NCBI GenBank assembly: GCA_963277665.1
Contig: OY728165.1
Span: 1,151,990,050-1,152,054,049, forward strand
Reading direction: 5' to 3'
Source of the DNA: Viscum album
Lineage: Eukaryota; Streptophyta; Magnoliopsida; Santalales; Viscaceae
DNA: 64,000 bases
In this document: one piece after another, positions 1-16,018 of the stretch
Position numbering within the stretch: the stretch's first letter is position 1
How the letters are laid out: each line of letters opens with the position of its first letter
Position numbers and translations under genes: made by a program
Notes under the pieces: generated by a model
Database searches by the model: none
What the model was told of the DNA's origin: nothing
What the model saw: the letters and a program-made list of their open reading frames with translations, nothing else

Positions 1-3000
1 ATAGAAAATGATTAATGATATATGAGATTGTTATCAATTCTATAATGTAGTTATAAAAATGTTAATTATTTTATATATAACATGGCTTTGAGTTTTTAAG
101 CATGGTTTTATTGGAATTTTGGGATTCTAATAATTTAATTTGTTACAAAATTGTTTCTTTTGATATATAGAAATCATTCAGTGGTATTAGTTAATTAACT
201 CAAATTTTGATTCATAATATTCTGTTGATAATTAAATGAATTCTTTTATATTATATATTTAAATATCAATATTATTAAATGCAACTATCATTTTTTTGAT
301 TTTGGATCACACCATATGATATTGGATATTGTTAGAAATGAAATATTCAAAATATTATTGTATGTTATTGTAGTTTACAATATAACCATGTTATATTATA
401 CTATTGTGTTGAAGTAATACCTAATAATAGAAAATCATATCTATTATAAAATATCGATGCATGTAGATAAATTATATTTTCATGCTATTGACTCCTAAAT
501 AATGTTTTATCATAACATGTTACTACTAGAACATTGATTAGTATTATATAGTAGGATTTTTTATATCAATACCATCTACAATGCCTTATTTTAATAATAT
601 ATAAGGGATTAATGACAGAGTTATTTTTAAAAAACTATTATTTTAATTATAAGCTTTATATATTATTAGACAGAGGGTATTAATCCTATATAAACAAAAG
701 ATTTGTGGGTTTAATCACTTTTTAAACCATATATATTTTGATAATATAATTTGGATAAATATCTAAAAAATATTTATTCACTGTAAATTTCCACAACATA
801 TAAAATAAAATTAATGATATATATATATATAGTTGTTTGTTTAATAAGTATATACACTCTGATAAAATAATTTTTAGTTATAGAAAAAAATTATCCCAAA
901 AAAATTGAAATATAATTTTGAATAAAATATATATTCTATGAAGCTAATGAGAGTATGTTATACAAATAATGTAGTTAAATGGTAATAAATAAGGTAATGT
1001 CCATAAGTATTCAATGCTTCAATTAATTAATATTCACAAAGCATATCATGTATGATGGTAAATTTAATGTATTGTGTGACATTTAATTACTGTAATGAAG
1101 TGAATGTCACATAATATCTTCACTGTGATTATGATATATTCATAATTAAATAGTATAATGATTTTAATTATTTAACATAATTATCTCATAGAAGACATTC
1201 AACATAAATTATTCACAGAAAGGTAGTGATAAACCTAGGAAGTGTTCTATATAGAAAAAAATTCTTTATCATGATTTATTCTAATTTTGTGATGTTAAAT
1301 ATTGTGTATATATTAAAGTAGAATATATTAATGAATATAATTCCAATGTTACACTATTAATCAGATTATATTATATTTTTTTATGAAACAATGAAGGTGT
1401 GTTTACAGGAATATTTTTATAATATGAAAACAAATATAAGTGGCAGGAACAACATTATGATGTAAAAAGGATAAAAACCCATAGAATTAAATCTGACATA
1501 GGGATGGTTTGGTGGAATATTGTTTTAGATATAATTTAATGTGCTATTAAATGTGTCTAGTATTTTATTATTAAAAATGATGAATGATATAAATTTAATC
1601 ATTTAATACAATAGGAGGTATAAATTTTTCCAAAATTATTACATTTGAAAAATGATTTAACCTATCAATGAATGAATTTAAGATATAATTATATTATGTA
1701 AAACATATTGTACTATATGGTTCATTGAAATGATAATGTCAAATTGGGTAAAATTTCATGTAGAGTTATGAAATACCATCTTGACTTACAAGATGAGTTT
1801 TTAACTGAATATCACAAGGGCATAAAACATGTCGTGTCATACACTATGTGGTGGGTATACAAGGGATGGATGGTTCTTCATTGGATTTAAATAAACATAA
1901 TACTAAATCAATGGAAAATGGGAAACCAACATACTGTAATTTATTTTATAGTGGACACTGAGATTTTTTAGACAAGGTTTCATTTGTTATTTTTAGAATA
2001 ATTTCATCAGTTAGAGCTTAATGCTGAAATTATATTAATTCTTATATGATGTGTATTCTATTTATACATCTGATTAAGATATAATAAGGAATTTTATGAC
2101 TATTCCAAGATAACTTATATGATATTAACTTTTAAAATATTTGGATCGAGTGATTTTATCATAACTAAAGGTGAATACATGTGATGTATTCCATTGTGAT
2201 GTCAAAATATTCACATATAATAGATATTATATGTGTAAATATATGGGATTATCATTATATATGACATGTGGATAGTTGATTTCCTGGAAAGGAAAATATA
2301 TGTACATATATATGTGCATATGATGTTGTGGGGTGTATCATGTATAATGTTACATTTGTAAATTGATAACATTTAAACAATCTTTTCATCGTGAGTTTCC
2401 CTAATGGTATATAAGATTTCATTCTTTTCATATATTTAAAAACTCATGAATTCATATTTGTAATCTATATTCAAAGGCTCATGGAGTTACACGATGTTTT
2501 TAAAAAGAAGGGAGATATGATTTTAGCTTATAGATATTCTAAAAATGATTAATCTATTTTATACTGAAGGTTTTTTTGGATGGTTATTTATATATATTCA
2601 CATATAATGTGTCATAGGTGACAGTGGTGTTGTATTTCTAAAAAAAATTAGAAGATATCCAAAACTTGTAATGGATATGGTATCATAAGTTATTATATAT
2701 AATATAATATTTTGAAAAATCACACATTGATTATGTGGAATTAGTGGAAGTGGTTGATTAAAGTATATATTCCCAAATTAATACATGACAACGATGTACT
2801 AACAATATATCAGGAAGATAAAATGTGTTTATCATAAGGAAATAAAAAAATAATTTTCATTGTAAAAATAAAAATAATATTATATTGATACATTTATTAG
2901 AATTCCATTCTGAAGTAGTTATGTGATACTCATAAGGTGATAAATTAATTTTATTTAATATTTTTATATTCGATTTATTTATTTTGTTATTTATAAAAAA

Positions 3001-6000
3001 ATTTATATAATAAAACACATAAATAATGAATAGGTTTTTTTTTGAAATTTGGATATAAATATAATATCATTATATACTATATTTATGAAACTAATATTTT
3101 AATGATTATATTAGTGAAACATGATGTAACTAGTATTAATGATTATTTTCATTAAAAATATTTTTTTCTAATATTAAATAGACATTACATGATTGAATCC
3201 CTTATCCCCCAGATGATTAATTTTTTATTTCATCCATAACTTCAACGGATCGAATCATATCATTTATAAATGGAGAATATTTCCCATCTCTTAAGTGATT
3301 CAACATAAAATCATTGATTTTCCATGAAGAAGGGTTCCTCGGGCTATAATCATGTTATCATAATCAATATTATATAAATAAAATATTTGTTGTTCTGATC
3401 TATAGTTCGAGGTACACAAAACATTTTTTTATTTATAGTTTTATCTTATTTTATGTATCAAAAAATATATTATTAGTTTTGTAGTTTTATATTTATTAAT
3501 TATGTGCTTGATAAATTACATTTTTATATTAGATACCTAGTAGTAAAAGATATAGATGTATACAATTTTTCATACATAATCCATATTTTACTAAATTTTT
3601 AGTACCTACTTAAGGAAAGAGGACACAAATATTGATTCAATTTCATTTACTCGTATCCCTCACTATTTTAATTTTATTATATATTTTTAAAATATAAAAT
3701 ATATATTATCAATTTAAAAATATTATTTATAGATATGATATTTTGTTTTATTTTTTCATTAATATCTATGTTATATTTTTAGAATATCATGGGATTATGC
3801 ACAGTTGAAACATTTGAATCTTTTCTATTTAAATTATAAATTTATTTATATTTCATTTAAATTGATTTTAAATAATAATAAATGGTATTTTAAAATATTT
3901 TTGTAATTTAATTTCAATTTTATTAATTATAAAATTGATAAAATTATAAAATAAAATTCATATGATGAATTTAATAATGAAAATTTTTAGTAATTTTTTT
4001 TAATATTCAAATAAATTTTGAAATTATTCAGATTACCATATTATTTATATAGAAAATATTTATATTGAAATTTTAAGTGTAACATATAAAAATTTTATAA
4101 GTAACCAAAAATATGGATTAAAATTTTGAATTTTTATATATATATGTAATATTTATTAATAATTATTTAATTTAAATTTTTTATATTAAAGACATTTTTT
4201 ATAAATGATATAAACCATTCGAAAATTTGTTTTGGTAATTGATTTTATAAAGGAAGAAGTAATATTAATAATTTAATGTTCATATATATTATATTATTTA
4301 GAAAGTTTATTTATTTTTCCAACACATACTATGACTTATCAATTCTCTTCAATATCACACATGAATATTATAACCATGGGTAGAGGGATTTTAGTTACGA
4401 AATTATTTTTCATGGTGGTTTATATATTGTCTATAAAAGTGAAGTTTCACTATTTTTAATCCAAGTTTAATCCGGTGTAAATTTTGAATCTCATTTTTTT
4501 AAATAACTGTTTATAAAATTATAACTAGTACATTTCATATCATATGAATTTAGATATGTATAAACCTTGTTGGGTTTTATATCACGTTATTAAAATAATC
4601 AGTGAATTGTGTAAAGTGTTACACATCAATATGATTTGAAAATATTGTTTTGGTGGAATAAAGTTGATGATATAAAAATTAGTTATAAATATTAATACAT
4701 TAAAAGTGAATAAAGTCATATAATAAAAAAATATAGTAAATATATTTAAAATACTAAATATTAAATTTCGTACAAAGAAAACATGTTCCCTAACAAATAT
4801 CATTAAACATTGTAGGTTAAGATAAAAATGGTCACCCCAATTATCTTGTATAAGGCATGGTGGAAGTTGATCACCATACGAGTTAAGAACTCAAATCTTA
4901 TTTTGAGAATTCAGTTACATTTTGCTTAAAAGTTTATTGATTTATGATAATATAATAATGGTGTAGAGTTTTCCATATGATGGATTGGAAAAGGGTTCAT
5001 CAACATAACCATAAATGAGAAATAAATGTTTTGACTGGGATTATATACTAAAAATATAAGTATATATTAAGGGGATCACCAATATGAACTCATTATATAT
5101 TCAAACATTGATCCTAGGAGACTACCTAGTGTAATTAATTTATAAGGTTTTATCCTTTTAGTGATATCAGAATTAATAAATTTCTTTATAAAAGAAATAT
5201 AAATCATTATAATTATCGGATAAAATATTTTACAGTTGAGTAATGACGTCATATTCATCATGAAAAACATTGGGATTAAAAATAATAAGAAAATTATTTA
5301 TTTTAGAAAAAAAATAAGATAAGTATATGACATAAGAAATGTTCTTATGTAATAAAACATTTATTTTTTCTGTTATTCTTCACAAGGAATAAAATATTTA
5401 AATTATTCAACATGTCATTCAAGATCATTTTTAGATGATTTCATTGATTTATTAGAATATATAAATTCATTACATGCAACATGTCCTGTGAAATTTTCTA
5501 ATTATAATATACTCAATATGATTGGGTTTGTCGTTGGCATGAATATACTAAATAATTCTTTTAGATTTGTACTTGTTTTGAAATTCCTTATTTTTGAGAT
5601 GTTTTTAAAAGAAAAATTAGTGTTAAATAATTAATTTCCCTATTTCTCATAGAGTTTAGTATGGAAACACTATGTCAAGTGATTTCTCAATTATTGTATT
5701 ATTTCAACCAAAAAATTTAGGAATTATTCAAATGAAAATAATTAATTTCAGTTAGAAAGTCCTCCAATGATATTTTTTATTATTAATCACGGTAATTTTA
5801 AAATACTAGTTTTTGGGGGATATTTATATTATTTCCATATAGGGGAGCTTATTAGAATAAATATATGTGTTTTTTAATCATTATAAAATTTTCTGGATGA
5901 TTATCATTCTAATAAAAATCAACAATTACATTTTAATGTAATATGTTACCTAATTTATCATATATTAATTTCATAAATATATAAGAGTCTAAAATAAATT

Positions 6001-9000
6001 AGATTGTTCATGAAACATATATTAATTATTTAATTGAGGAAAAAATGGTTTTTGAGTTTTTGATATTAAAGTTGTAAAATTTATCAAGCATAATTGAATA
6101 ATATTAACATTTTAGTATATTTATCATATATCACTAAAGTGAACCATGTGAATATTAACTAAAATATTGTATTTTTAAATTATATGACATAATGTATTCA
6201 ATACACATGTTTTATGATTTATGAGATTCAATTGAATTTTTTTAGGATTATAATGTGATATAAATTTCTTATTATGGGATATTTCATAAATCAAGATGTT
6301 TATTAAAATATGAGGGATTTTATCCATACAATATTAATGGAATATATTAAAATATAATCCTATTTGAAATAAAATTTTCCAAAAATGAATTTAATAGATA
6401 ATATTTATATAATATTTTGGTTATTTTCTACCCATAAAAATAAATAAGAGATATTACATAACAAACTTGATTTCATGTAATAAAAAATGATAATCAAAAT
6501 AGAATATATATTCTATGAGGAATGCCATATTATGATTGGACATATAAATTTTTATGTTTAAATAAATAATTGGTCTATCTAGTAATATTAAACAATTATT
6601 TCACATAATAGAAGTTATTACACAAGTTGATATCGACAAATATAATGATAAAATGGATTCATTTTAATACCATGGTTAATTAAAATACCCCATATATGGT
6701 AAAGTAGGTTAGTATGTCTTGGATAATAAATAATTTAAAAAAAGGTAAATTAGTTAAAAAAATATACCAATGAAAATATTGATGGTAGGGTTTCTATGAA
6801 AGATAATTATTAGCATATAAAGAGTTATATGTATACTAGATATGTAATTATCATTATAAAATTGTATAATTTGATGTTAAAATGGTAATATAATATGATA
6901 AAATAGTTTAAGATTACGAATATGAATCATATGTTTCAAAATTAATCATTTTTACATGAATGAAAAATTAATCCCTATAAATGAGTATAATTTTATTGTT
7001 TTTTATGTTTTTAATAGAGATATGTGGATGTAAATAAATATAAATATAATGATTTCAAAAAATGCCTACATGATTAGAAACCATGTGACTAATATTTTTT
7101 TCTGTTATATCTAATATCAATATATTGGTTATTTATGGAGTTTATAAATTTATAAATACATTTAATGGTGTAAAATTCATCACATTATACAAAATATTTA
7201 ATCCATATTATCTCCCTTCACATTATATATATATATTATTATTGTGAAGTTACAGATAACCTATAATTGTTGGACCTTGATATATCTATAAAATATTTCC
7301 ATCATAGAGTATTATAAGATTTGATGACATCTTATATTTAATATGAGTAATATTTCCTATAGATATATTAAATATGTTAATGGCACAAAATATACATGCT
7401 TTTTTATTTTATACCACCACCATGTGCACCACATAGAGTGTCAGATACCATGTCATTCATATTCTTATGGTGAATGTTTAAAATTTATATTATGATGATG
7501 CTAAGGATATATATAAACATTTAATGATACACTATATAGTTTGAAAAACTTATTAACCAACCCTTGAGGATTATCTAACCCATGATGGTTGAGTATAATG
7601 ATGATCGTGTATTCAGTTTGAGATTAAGATTGATGGGAATTTCCATATCTAATTAAAAGTATGAAATTCATTCCAAAAAGTAACATATACAAATTACTAT
7701 TATGTTATTATCTTGATAATAAATTTTATGTTATAAAATATTGAGAGAGATTCATGTGATTTGATCAACTAAAATAGATAATTTCATGTGATTTGTTTAT
7801 CATAAATGTTAATCTATACTCTGTGAGTCATGAATATATGATTTTTTAGAATTGGATTAAAATAATCTATATCCATTGGGTAATTTATTTCTTCCAAAAC
7901 GAGATGAAAAAACTAATATCCTTGTATAATTCAATAGGTTTATATAGGTGTAGAGATTCATTAATTTATTCAATATCATAAAATATCTTTATGTAGCCTG
8001 AGTTCCAATGATGATTTCTTAGAGGCCAATATTTAATTTCATCTTATGAATCTTTGAACACAAATATTCAAATTGGGTTTTAATACTACAAATTATAGTG
8101 GGGTCCCTATTTTTCAATTAAAAAATCAGGTTTAATTTTTTACAGAGTTTTCTACTCAAATTGTATCTTATATGTTATATGAAAGTTTTTTTTGATGGAT
8201 ATTCATAAGGCCTTTAATATTATGTTATATAGAGTGTTATTAATGATAGCTTTCCAAATGAGTTTTTGAAATATCAAAAATGGGTATGGGATATGGTGTA
8301 TGAATTAAATTTATATGATAAAATAAATCGTTAAATAGTAAAATGACTAGACAAATTTTGTGAATAAGGGATATTTAAGGAGATATACACAAAAATATTT
8401 AAGCATATATTATACTTTTACAACTATTATGGTAAATCATTATCAAGAACATAAATATTTATTAGAAAAAACCATGTAATTTTTTTATACTATATGGATA
8501 TATTTTACTATATATATTTTGATGGTTTTGATTAGTTGATGGATATTTGTATGAGGGGGTAAAATTATCCGTAATTAAAATATTTAAATTTAATAATAAT
8601 GGATTATTGAATTTTCAATTTGAAAAGGATTAAAAAACTAATTCATACATCAAAAAATATAAGGGATTATTAAATAACATATGGGTAAAATATAAAAGTT
8701 TAATGCATGACATTAAATAGTGCTTCATATTTAAATGATCCCAATCTACTCTTCACACACTAATAGATAGAGTGTTTAACCCACTAAAAATAGAGATATA
8801 AGTTAACATGGCTATAATTTAATATCTATAACATTTATATATGAGCATCCCCAACTGTAATAGTCCTCTTGTGGGAGTAGTGAAGACCAATTCTTTTACA
8901 CAAGGAGAATACCAAACCAAAATTTTGTTTCTTTTATTTAATTGATCATAACCATTTACTAATTTTAATAGGAAGAATTAACAATACTATTAAAATATGT

Positions 9001-12000
9001 AATATAAATAACCCAACCTAGACATAAAAAATTAATAAAATATTTATACCACTAGATAGTTGAAGAAAGACATGTGATATTATAACCATTCTTATTGGAA
9101 CTACATGTTGATTGGAATTATTTTATAGGGAATTACATCAATGTATGTTTGCAAGTGTCAACGATTGATAAATAATTTATCATTTAAAATGTTCTTGCGA
9201 CACTGGAAATGGATTTACAGTTCATGAAGTGGAATTCTTTTTTCTTTTATTATCGTATAAACAATTTAGTACAAAATCGTACATTTTGATCATCCTTTTT
9301 CAATGAAATTCTCAGTAACTTTAATATTAATTAAATCCACATGTATAAGTACATCTTTAATAAAATTAATATTCCAAAAAATAATATTCATAATCCATAA
9401 TTATCGACAAGATATAGGTAGATAAAAAAATATTATAATTTTTAATTTAAACCCACATGATTAAATAAATCAAATTTAAATATAATTTAGATTGTTCACA
9501 AAATCCCCCTAAGAAAAGGTCAGTGATATCATTAAAAAATGTAGACAATATCTTTCAAATAAATCAGACTATAAAATTCCAAAATCAATCTATATTTAAA
9601 TATCTGATAATATAAAACATAAATTATATTACATTTAATGATATATATGAACATTTTTTATTACTTGGTTAAACTCAAACATCAATTTATAAAATATTAA
9701 ATCAATAAAATCAATTAATAGGAATTTAATTTTAAATTTTCAGATACCTCTAATAATTTCACTTGTAAATGTTGAAAAATTTAAATATTCTTTTAAATAT
9801 TTAAACAACTATATAAAAATATATCATAGATAATATATCATTAATGTGAATTTAATAAAATAAAAAAACAATTTAAACTACTGTTCTTCACATGTGGAAA
9901 ACATGTAAATGATAAATTCTTGAAAAGAGAGTATATGTGGAGAACAGATTTATATAAATCTATGATGACACGAATTTGTTTCTATAGCGTGTAAATTTAA
10001 TGATATTAATAAGGGTAGCCCAAAATTTTTATTCCGTTAATAATGTTAATCATTCACTATATATGGTTAGAATTGTAATTTTAAAAATTACATAATGATA
10101 AAATATGTTGTATATATGTTGTGTTCGGGTATAATAAAATTTATATTTAATACATCAGGGAAAGTAAAACACATGTACATAGTTAATAAAAACATATAAG
10201 GAATGTTTAAGGGAATAATCATCAGTCTCAAAATGCGAATAATTGAATCATATTTCATAAGGGTAAGGAAACAAAATTAGGATTTTTTTGGAATTGTATA
10301 TCCAAATATATTTAAATAGAAATTTTAATTAGAAAAAAAATTTCAAGAATGCATAATAAAATTCATACTCTTTATGACAATTAATATACAAAATATCAAA
10401 ATAAATTAATTCCCTTCAATTTTTAAATTAAAAAAGATATTCAAAATAAGAAAACTTTTTCTACACTATTGTGGATAATAATAAAAAAAATCAAATTTAC
10501 AAACTTATTTTCCATTGAAAATAATTTTTTTGTCAAATGAATAAACTCAAAAAAAATTTAAACAATGATATAGTATAAAATTAAAATATTGTCTGAAATT
10601 AATGATTCGCGGTAAAAGTTAAAAGGTGTAATGCGAACAAATAATTTTATATTTAAGGAAATTAATAAGATTGGATAAGAATTTTTAAACACACATCTAA
10701 CTATTAGCACATGATTGTAATCTAAATTATATAACATTGAATAAATACTTACTAAAAAAAATGAAACTACATTTTATAAAAATGTAATTTTGAAATATGT
10801 CAAAACAATATGAGTATTTAAATTTTCAATTAAATAATAAAAACATGGATGTAAATAATGAATAGTTTTCTCCAAGAGGTTTTGAAAACATTTTATTTGG
10901 AAGCCGTGCAATGGAGGGGTTAGTCTTGTTAATTCTAACAACTGATTAATAAATATAATTCGTAGTTTGTCACAAATGTTGAAAAATCCTCATAATGAAT
11001 AATAATAATTAGGTCAAAATAATCAACATCTAGGTGTAGTAAAAGATGAAATACTCTTATTTTTTACCATTAACGAAACTTTTAATTTACATTTAAAGTA
11101 ATATATTATAATAATATAAATTCTATTTTATTTTCATTTATAATCTTATTTAATCAAATAATTTCATATATTTATTATGAAATAATCATTTATTTAGAAA
11201 GAAATTCTTCTATATTTTTGTTATCATCATTTACCATCATATTTTTTATTTGAATTATTTCAAAACCATGAAATTTTTATCCTTATTATTAGAAGAATAC
11301 TTTTTTATTCCATGGTTCGCATTTTCTAGTTAATTATAATAGAATTTAAAAATAATATTTTATAATATCATTATCAATCATAGAAATATAATATTTCATA
11401 TTTAAATTTTCTAATATAAATTATTTATTTTTACTGGTAACATATATTAAATTATTATTTGAAATTTAATTTTTTTAAATATTGTTTAATTCCAATTGAA
11501 ATTTATTTATAAACACAAATAATTCTTTATTTTTTAATTTATCACAATTATAACTAAAATAAAATTAAAATACATAATAATAATTTGAAAAAATAAAAAT
11601 ATAATTTTAGTAGAAATCACACATAAAAAATTAGGATTTCTATATTATCAATGTGATTTATTACCTGAGGATATTTTTCATTTGATAAAATTTACCAGTC
11701 TCTTAATAACATCTATAATCTTTATGTGAGTATGATTTTTCAATTAATCACCAAAAATAACACAATGAATCTTTATTTTTTTTACATTATTATATTTTCC
11801 AAATTAATCATTCATTATAGGAAACTCGTGTTGGTTATGGTAATTTTTCCTACATTAATAATAAATAATGTTGTTAACAAAATTCATTACACTTTTTTTA
11901 AATTGTTTATTGAATATCATAATTTTTCATTCATGATTATTAGTACTATTCTCTTTCACTATGTGTTAGTGGATTTATTTTCCAACTTGACTTTGGTCAT

Positions 12001-14550
12001 AATCCCTATAAGAGATATAAAAATCTATTTAATCTCTAGAAGAGTAGTAAAAACATATTTATATTTAAGTTAAACTCTCGTTATTTTTTCAGATGAATCG
12101 TACTTATCAATTTTCAATACATATAGGTATTTTAATAGATATCAAATCATCTTAACTGAACTATATTCAACAAAATCATTGCATTCTTTGATATATTATT
12201 TGGTTTTATTTTTTATTGTTGGAAATACACTATTTATTAATTCAATGAGAACATTATTATACATATTTTCTCCATTCAAAACCAATTTTAATGAAATTTA
12301 AATATTTTTTGAATATATAATTTACACATTCTCGATAAAATATTATATCTTCTAAAAATTCAAACCTATGAATTAAAAGATTATTTATATATATGTTTTT
12401 CCGTGATGTATGAATTTAATATTCCACCAAATCATATAAGTAGTATTACATAATTATTAATTACTATAAATACTAATACTAAGATAAAAATTAGGATAGT
12501 TTTACACATTTAATTCAATGTCTATTTTGTTGAATTATTTCTAACAAGTGTCTAGCATACACCCTCCATTATATTATAATATCTATTTTTTAATAGTAAA
12601 ATAATTAATATATATATTAATAAATAATACATCCATTATTTGTTTCCAATATTTATAATCATATCCATTGAAATTAGATTGTATCACCAGATTCGTCTTT
12701 TCAATCCCTGTATTTTCTATCACTAAAATAGATATTTTTATAGTCTTGTTTAAGACTGAAATAAATGTTATCTCAAAAATAAAATATTATAAAAATTAAC
12801 AAATAAATAAATTTTAGTTCATCCTTTAATATAAATTTGTTTTACATTAGAAAAAACAATAATATTTATTAAAGTATACTTAAATGTTCTTCACATTGAT
12901 ACCAATTTGTGGGTTAAAATAGTAAAAGTCAACAGAAAAAATGGGTGAATTGTATTTTCATAAATGTATCATATATATTAAAAAAATTATTGAAATCTGT
13001 TTTTTAAAATGATTATAATGTTCATTAATTAATGATTATTAATAATTGATATTTGAATATTGTATATATACAATTTATAATATGAACATAACAAATTTAA
13101 AAATTCATTACATCAAAATGATCATAAACTAAAAATTATAAAAAATTGATGGTTTATGGAAACCACTAAAAATAAAAAGAGTATTTGACATGGTTATAAT
13201 ATTAAAAAAACAACATGGGTGTATCCTAAAATAAAACTATACTTTCACAAGACTATATATATCCAATGATTTTTAGTCATGAGAAGCCAAAAACTGGGTG
13301 TTATTTTTTATCTCAGTTGAGACTGATAATCAAATACTTTTTTATTTATTTACATGATAGTGTTAAAATATTATATTTTGATGAATCTACCCATCCGATG
13401 ATAAGTAAAAAATAATCCACCAAAAAACAGTTTTCGATAGATATACTGGCATATAACATTTAATTAAAGCCCTTCAAATGTATTTGAATAGTGTACATCA
13501 ATCATTTAAAAAAATTACTCTAGAATGAAATTAATATTTATGAATATTTAAATGTTAAAAAAAATCATGAATAAATTCAAAAGGATGTAAAATTCATTCA
13601 ATTGAATTTGTCATTATTTTTTATTATATCACAATGTTTGTTCAAAATTTTAGATTAATAATGTAAAATATTCCATTAATTACTTAAAATCGATAAATAT
13701 AATTTACTCATCATTTCCAATGATATTATTATGTAATTTATATTCAAAATACAAATAATAATATTATAAAACTATTGTGCGTGAAACATATATAAAAATA
13801 GGTAATTTTTTTGAATTTAAATTCATTTTACCATTTAAAACCAATTTGAATCAATTTATAGTTATTATAGATTCTCCATGATAATTGGTCAAAGATATCG
13901 TAGATAATATCACATAGAAATTTTATTTTAAATATTTTGAATTTAAATTCAAGATTCATTCAATTCACAATCACGTGATAATTTTAAACATTAAATAAAC
14001 TTTATTAAAGGCAATAAAACAATTTTTAAAAACTGTGTTATAGTAAAATGTGAATTTAAAAATACTAAAACAGGAGAAATGAACTCAATAATAAATAAAT
14101 AACTTTTTTAGAAATATTTGTATCTTGTTCATGAATAAATGAGAAAAAATTATCTCTATTTATATCAATTAAAATACAATGAAAAACACTTCTTATTGGT
14201 ACTGTATAATTAATAATAATTTCTATATTCATTAATAAATTGAATATTTTTTATACCAGTGCAGATCATAATAATTTCTATAAAATATTGAAAATTGTGT
14301 AAGCTGAAAGACCAAAATTACATCAATGTTTTATTTCATGAAAATTTTTGGTTATATTTAAATATAATTACATATCTGAAAGATCAAAATATAGATATAG
14401 ATTTCTCAATTATAATATTTATAGAATTACAAGATAAAAAATATTTTTTATCCTTAAGAAACTATATGTTTAACAGTGTTATAGAAGATTAATTTAAAAC
14501 CCCTATTTAGTTCATACCAATGAATCTAACTTTATAATGATATATTAAGA
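1..14550. other. AT-rich intergenic DNA, no recognisable gene
   Basis: I see no gene, RNA gene or identifiable transposon domain in this stretch. Open frames are short, very rich in Ile/Asn/Phe/Tyr and match no domain I know; the longest, at 11,726-12,073 plus, looks like a chance frame in AT-rich DNA. Base composition changes along the stretch: to about 8.8 kb the plus strand has more G than C, and from about 9 kb to 14.5 kb it has more C than G. Recognisable minus-strand elements elsewhere in the window also show C over G on the plus strand. The skew may therefore mark the orientation of very old element remains, but that is inference. Confidence 0.6.
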
Positions 14551-16018
14551 CGGATCCAATAAAAAAAATAAGACAAGATTGCGTAGGGAATTATTATACC
14601 TTAAAGTGTATATAATTTTATTAATCAGAGTAAATGTGTTCAAGGATGTGTATGAATGCTTTAATTTCACTCTTTAATAAAATGCAGGACAAATAAAACA
14701 TGTATAAAAAATGTAAACATGTATAAAAAATTTTTATAACAAAGAGATTGGTATCCAAAAAAATATGGGATAATGATCCCTTGAATTAAACTTTCATAAA
14801 ATTCTATCTTACCCACACTAGAGAATTCCCTCGATACAAAGATTGTAATCTATCTTGCTATCCTGAAAATTCATTGATTTATAAGGTAATTTTAAATTCT
14901 GTCTTACTATCCCTAAAATCCCTTGATTTTTCAGCAATAATGAGATTCTCACATATGCAGGCTGAATAAGACATTCTCGTATTGAACAAGTTTTTCATAG
15001 CATTCACACAAGGAAGATTGTACAGAGCTCCCATTTTACATTATTCTTCCACACTACCATTTTTTAGCTTTGAAATGACCTGGTATTTATTTGTTAAAAT
15101 CCCAATGATCAGCATCCTCCTCCAATGTGCATATTTTTTCTTTAAATTATTTAGGTACATTTATACGTGTCACTAATACAACGGTTAGATAGAAGTTAAT
15201 TTTATTACATCATTTCTTATAAGAAATCATTGAAATATATATCAGTTATTAAAAACATTATAACATTTTAGATCTGATAAAATGGAACATTACTTTATGG
15301 AAATTTCGTAACTATAATAAATTAATATATTATTGATTTATAAGATATTGGAAATCATGTACTCTTAATATTATCACTTGGATTATATGAAAATAGTAAA
15401 TCGATGTCGGTGATTGATGATTTCGAAAAATGATTTCGAAATAGATCATAGTCAGATATCAAAAGATATCTATGTCTAGTTTCAGAAGAAGTCACAGTCT
15501 AATTTCAGAAGAATTCTGATTATGGTTTCAGAATAAATAATAGGATGATTTCATAAGAAATAATATTTTGATTTCAGAAAAAATTATAATTTGATTTTTG
15601 GAGAAATTGGTGTCTGGTTTGAGAAGAAATAAGAGTGGTATTCTAAAATAAATTAGAGTTAGATTTTAGAAGAAATAAGAGACTAATATTAGATGTAATA
15701 GGAGTCAAATTTCAAAATTAATTGGAGTTGGATTTTAGATTTAATTAGATAATATATTCTAAAAAATCATATTCTATTGAATGGTATGGTTTTGAGTTAT
15801 ATAGGGATATCCTTTTTTTTAAGAAAAGGATCGTTCATCATGGTTTAAGAAAATTTTATATAGGTTAATGAAGATCCTAAAAAATATTGTTGAGAATGAA
15901 AATTTTCTACAAGAAAATATTTCGTAGAGAATGATAATATACCTTAAGAAAATGTGTTTGTGATTTTCTAGACATATAATGGAATAGAAACATCATAAGG
16001 GGTCTTATTGACTCAACA
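14550..16018 (-). repeat. 3' LTR of copia element D (left end approximate)
   Basis: The right end is clear: read on the minus strand, a purine tract is followed by TGTTGAGTCAATAAG, a normal LTR start. The copy at 49,550-50,962 aligns with it in several blocks: the end (gactca + aca/gta), the 23-bp minisatellite, a block around 15,100 matching 50,090 (cctccaa followed by a T-rich run), a block at 14,800 matching 49,790, and one near 14,580 matching 49,560. The copies differ heavily, far more than the LTR pairs of elements A and B, so D is the oldest element in the nest. The left boundary could lie up to a few hundred bases further out. Confidence 0.7.
15411..15755. repeat. 23-bp minisatellite inside the D LTR, about 14 units
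   Basis: From about 15,433 the sequence runs in 23-bp steps of the form ATTTCAGAAGAAATnAGAGT plus three bases. Examples of unit starts are atttcagaaaaaattataat, atttttggagaaattggtgt and attttagaagaaataagaga. Spacing is exactly 23 for most units. Units differ at several positions, so the array is old. A matching array lies in the other LTR at about 50,400-50,720, so it predates insertion of D. Confidence 0.85.

Noticed and set aside
3300..3420. Possible promoter or LTR end (ctcgggctataatcatg .. tctatagttcgaggtacac)
   Set aside because: It has a TATA-like word and odd local GC content, but there is no second copy, PBS, PPT or frame nearby to support it.
11726..12073. 115-codon open frame on the plus strand
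   Set aside because: Composition is that of translated AT-rich DNA (Ile, Phe, Asn, Tyr), with no domain or coding neighbour. Frames of this length are expected by chance here.
15411..15755. CRISPR-like array
   Set aside because: The 23-bp units are contiguous without spacers, occur in both LTRs of a plant retrotransposon, and no cas genes exist in the window.
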